From the NCBI GenBank assembly GCA_026389365.1, contig JAPLHZ010000112.1:1-44781 (forward strand): a stretch of DNA of 44,781 bases. The letters run 5' to 3'. Shown here piece after piece: positions 42,165-44,781 of the stretch. The notes under the pieces were generated by a model. The model ran no database searches, was not told the origin of the DNA, and saw only the letters and a list, made by a program, of their open reading frames with translations. Source of the DNA: Cyanobacteriota bacterium (GTDB taxonomy: Bacteria > Cyanobacteriota > Cyanobacteriia > Leptolyngbyales > Leptolyngbyaceae). A program made the translations under genes and the position numbers. Positions within the stretch are counted from its first letter, which is position 1; each line of letters opens with the position of its first letter.

Positions 42165-42217
42165 GTTAAACTTCTTGTTAATATAGTAATAGTTACAATT
42201 GATACGGTAAAAAAACT

Positions 42218-44665
42218 GTGGATTCCGGCCTTAAGGTTATGTCGTCTGAAAACTCGGCAGAAAAGACAAATTCGTTAATTGCTTTCCGTAAACAGACTGA
42301 ACAGCAGAGAGCATTGACACGGGTGATTAGCCGGATTCGGGGATCTTTAGACCTGAGCGTGATTTTTGAGACGACGGTTACGGAAGTACGAGAACTATTA
42401 AATGCTGACCGGGTGGCGGTGTTTCAGTTTGACCCGAGTCGCAATTGGGAAGGCGAATTTATTTCAGAATCCGTGAAGCCCGATTTTTTGTCAGCGATGT
42501 CCGCCAAGGTTTATGACCATTGTTTCGGGTCACAATATGCGGCATTCTACGAAGCTGGGCGAATGCAGGTGGTCGATGACATTTCAAAGGCAAATCTTAG
42601 CCCCTGTCATGCGGACATCTTGGGACAGTTTCAGGTCCGATCGAACCTAGTGGTTCCTTTGTTGCGCGTGGGGAAACTCTGGGGATTGCTGTGTGTACAT
42701 CAATGTGATGGACCTCGAAGCTGGGCAGAATCTGAAATTGAATTCGTGAGTCAGATTTCCGAACATTTTGGCGTTGCTCTCCAACACAATCAATTACTTG
42801 AAGATGCTCGTTATCAGACTGAGCAACAAAAGGCGTTGGCTAGCGTTATTAATCGTATTCGTGAATCTTTGGATCTAGACACCATCTTCAGTACCACTGT
42901 GCTTGAATTGCGGCAATTGCTGAAAGCCGATCGGGTTGGGCTGTTTCATTTTGCTGGTGATGGTAATTGGGAAGGCGAATTCATCGCAGAAGATGTCGGA
43001 GCAAAGTGGAAAAGTGCCCTGAATTCAAAGGTTTATGATCATTGCTTTGGCGATAATTTTTCGGATCACTACGCTAATGGCCGAGTACAAGCCATCCCTG
43101 ATATCAATAGCGCTGGGTTGAGTAGTTGCCATATTGATATTTTGGCTCAATTCCAAGTTCAGGCCAATCTAGTTGTTCCAATTCGTTTGCGTGAGACTCT
43201 CTGGGGTTTGCTCTGTATTCATCAATGCGAAGCTCCTCGCAAATGGCAAGACTCTGAAATTGAATTCATTCGTCAAGTTGCCGACCAACTCGGGGTTGCG
43301 CTTCGTCAAGAACGAGTGGTTAAAAAGGTTCAGGAACAAGCCGCCCAACTGGCTCAAGCCGCAGAACGCGAACGTTCGATGAATCGTCAACAACTTCTAA
43401 CCTCGACCATTGAAAAGATTCGGACTTCGTTAGAATTAGATGTTGTATTTAGCAGCACAACCACCGCTGTGCGAGAGTTACTAAACGTAGAACGTGTCGC
43501 CATTTATCGCTTTAACAAGGACTGGAGCGGTAAATTTGTTGCCGATTCAATTATTGACAATGGATCAGATCTAAGAATTCCGCCCCTCTCCAGTTTAGTC
43601 AAGCTGGGTCAACCGGATGAGACTGGAGAATATCCGCGCAACGAGACCTTTGTGCCAATTCCACAAGGTGAAAAATTGTGGGGATTACTCGTGGCCTATC
43701 AAAACTCTCAGCCGCGCTATTGGCAAAATGAAGATGTAAATCTGTTGGCTCAAGTCGGAGTCCAGCTTGGCGTTGCGATTCAGCAATCCGAACTTCTGTC
43801 GAAAACAAAACAACAAGCCCTCAAGCTATCACAAACTGTCGCTGAGCTTCAACAAACGCAAACCCGCTTGATTCAAGGTGAAAAAATGGCTAGCCTGGGC
43901 CAATTGGTTGCAGGCATTGCCCACGAAATTAATAATCCGGTCAACTTTATCCACGGTAATCTAATTCATGTGGAGCAATATACTCAGAATTTATTAAAAA
44001 CCGTTGAACTCTACCAGACTCTGTATCCAGATTCAAATGAGGTGGTAGATGATGCCTATAAAGTGCTGGATTTGGAGTTTGTGATTGAAGATTTACCAAA
44101 AACGATCGCATCCATGCAGATGGGAACCGATCGGATTCGGGATATTGTTTTGTCATTGCGTAATTTTTCTCGGATGGACGAGTCCGATTGTAAGAAAGTT
44201 GATCTGCATCAGGGTTTGGATAGTACGTTATTAATTTTAAGCCATCGTCTCAAAGCAAATGGTCCTCAGCGCGCCACTATGCTTGATAAGCATTACGCTG
44301 ATCTAAAATTGATTAAGTGTTATCCAGCCCAACTCAATCAAGTCTTTATGAACATCATATCTAACAGCATTGATGCGCTTGAAGAGATGACGACAATCGA
44401 TCCTGACTTCATGCCAAAAATTACATTAACAACGCAAATGCTAGGTTCTGATCAAGTCACAATTACGATCGCAGACAATGGTCAGGGAATACCCGATAAG
44501 GTTCGATCTCGAATTTTCGATCCATTCTTTACCACCAAAGAACCTGGCAAGGGTACAGGTCTTGGGCTTCCGATTTGCTATCAAATCATCCATGAAAGAC
44601 ATGGTGGCACCATTGAATGTCAATCCACACTCGGATCTGGAACAGGGCTATTTCATTCTGAATAG
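42218..44665 (+). CDS. Triple-GAF sensor histidine kinase, probable cyanobacteriochrome; last residues replaced by IS sequence
   Basis: GAF1 DHCF...[12 protein letters not shown]2 DHCF...LSSCHIDIL, third GAF without Cys-His; His[25 protein letters not shown]; HATPase DNGQGIP...[10 protein letters not shown]; ends [10 protein letters not shown] within an IS end. Confidence 0.88.
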   Translation: MDSGLKVMSSENSAEKTNSLIAFRKQTEQQRALTRVISRIRGSLDLSVIFETTVTEVRELLNADRVAVFQFDPSRNWEGEFISESVKPDFLSAMSAKVYDHCFGSQYAAFYEAGRMQVVDDISKANLSPCHADILGQFQVRSNLVVPLLRVGKLWGLLCVHQCDGPRSWAESEIEFVSQISEHFGVALQHNQLLEDARYQTEQQKALASVINRIRESLDLDTIFSTTVLELRQLLKADRVGLFHFAGDGNWEGEFIAEDVGAKWKSALNSKVYDHCFGDNFSDHYANGRVQAIPDINSAGLSSCHIDILAQFQVQANLVVPIRLRETLWGLLCIHQCEAPRKWQDSEIEFIRQVADQLGVALRQERVVKKVQEQAAQLAQAAERERSMNRQQLLTSTIEKIRTSLELDVVFSSTTTAVRELLNVERVAIYRFNKDWSGKFVADSIIDNGSDLRIPPLSSLVKLGQPDETGEYPRNETFVPIPQGEKLWGLLVAYQNSQPRYWQNEDVNLLAQVGVQLGVAIQQSELLSKTKQQALKLSQTVAELQQTQTRLIQGEKMASLGQLVAGIAHEINNPVNFIHGNLIHVEQYTQNLLKTVELYQTLYPDSNEVVDDAYKVLDLEFVIEDLPKTIASMQMGTDRIRDIVLSLRNFSRMDESDCKKVDLHQGLDSTLLILSHRLKANGPQRATMLDKHYADLKLIKCYPAQLNQVFMNIISNSIDALEEMTTIDPDFMPKITLTTQMLGSDQVTITIADNGQGIPDKVRSRIFDPFFTTKEPGKGTGLGLPICYQIIHERHGGTIECQSTLGSGTGLFHSE

Positions 44666-44781
44666 AAGTTTAAGTGTGTTAAGACTAAAGCTAGCCAGTC
44701 GCTGAGCTTGAGCCATATTTTCAAACCCAAGATCACGATATAAATTGAGGGAAACATTCCGCGCAATGGCCCAAATTTGAA
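44643..44781 (-). mobile_element. ISAs1-like insertion sequence, transposase C-terminus (CDS 44648..>44781) and end
   Basis: Minus strand [43 protein letters not shown]; putative IS end cagggcta at 44643. Confidence 0.7.

Overview
This 44.8 kb window is cyanobacterial chromosome. Supporting evidence is psaC, a CpcS/CpeS-type bilin lyase, ndhS, guaB3-trxA synteny, PEP-CTERM and DUF3531 proteins, and frequent GCGATCGC/CGATCG (HIP1-like) motifs. Most of it is housekeeping: pepA, glgA, proS, comB, a 5-formyl-THF cyclo-ligase, an RluA-type synthase, guaB3, trxA, a DUF92 protein, rpmF (missed by the ORF track), ispH, ndhS, panC/cmk, psaC, rsmG, glgP. Both edges are cut by insertion sequences: an IS630-type end truncates a caspase-like gene on the left, and an ISAs1-like end clips a GAF histidine kinase on the right. 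Best second-look items: (1) a Yfr1 small RNA between guaB3 and trxA, plus a separate promoter-hairpin-terminator candidate sRNA near 19.83-19.89 kb whose predicted 5' end is an 11-nt perfect complement of the Yfr1 core motif; (2) a GAF histidine kinase whose first two GAF domains carry D-x-C-F and Cys-His motifs (candidate cyanobacteriochrome), divergent from glgP, with a perfect inverted repeat between them; (3) a 167 bp MITE in arfB with TATA target duplication, whose removal restores the reading frame exactly; (4) a disrupted caspase / trypco1-like divergent pair; (5) an emrB-like transporter with two opposing frameshifts; (6) an ArgRS-like accessory protein without a catalytic domain; (7) a VOC-DUF952 fusion; (8) recurrent 11-18 bp tandem duplications next to gene ends. 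All homology calls are from reading the sequence by eye; no database was searched.
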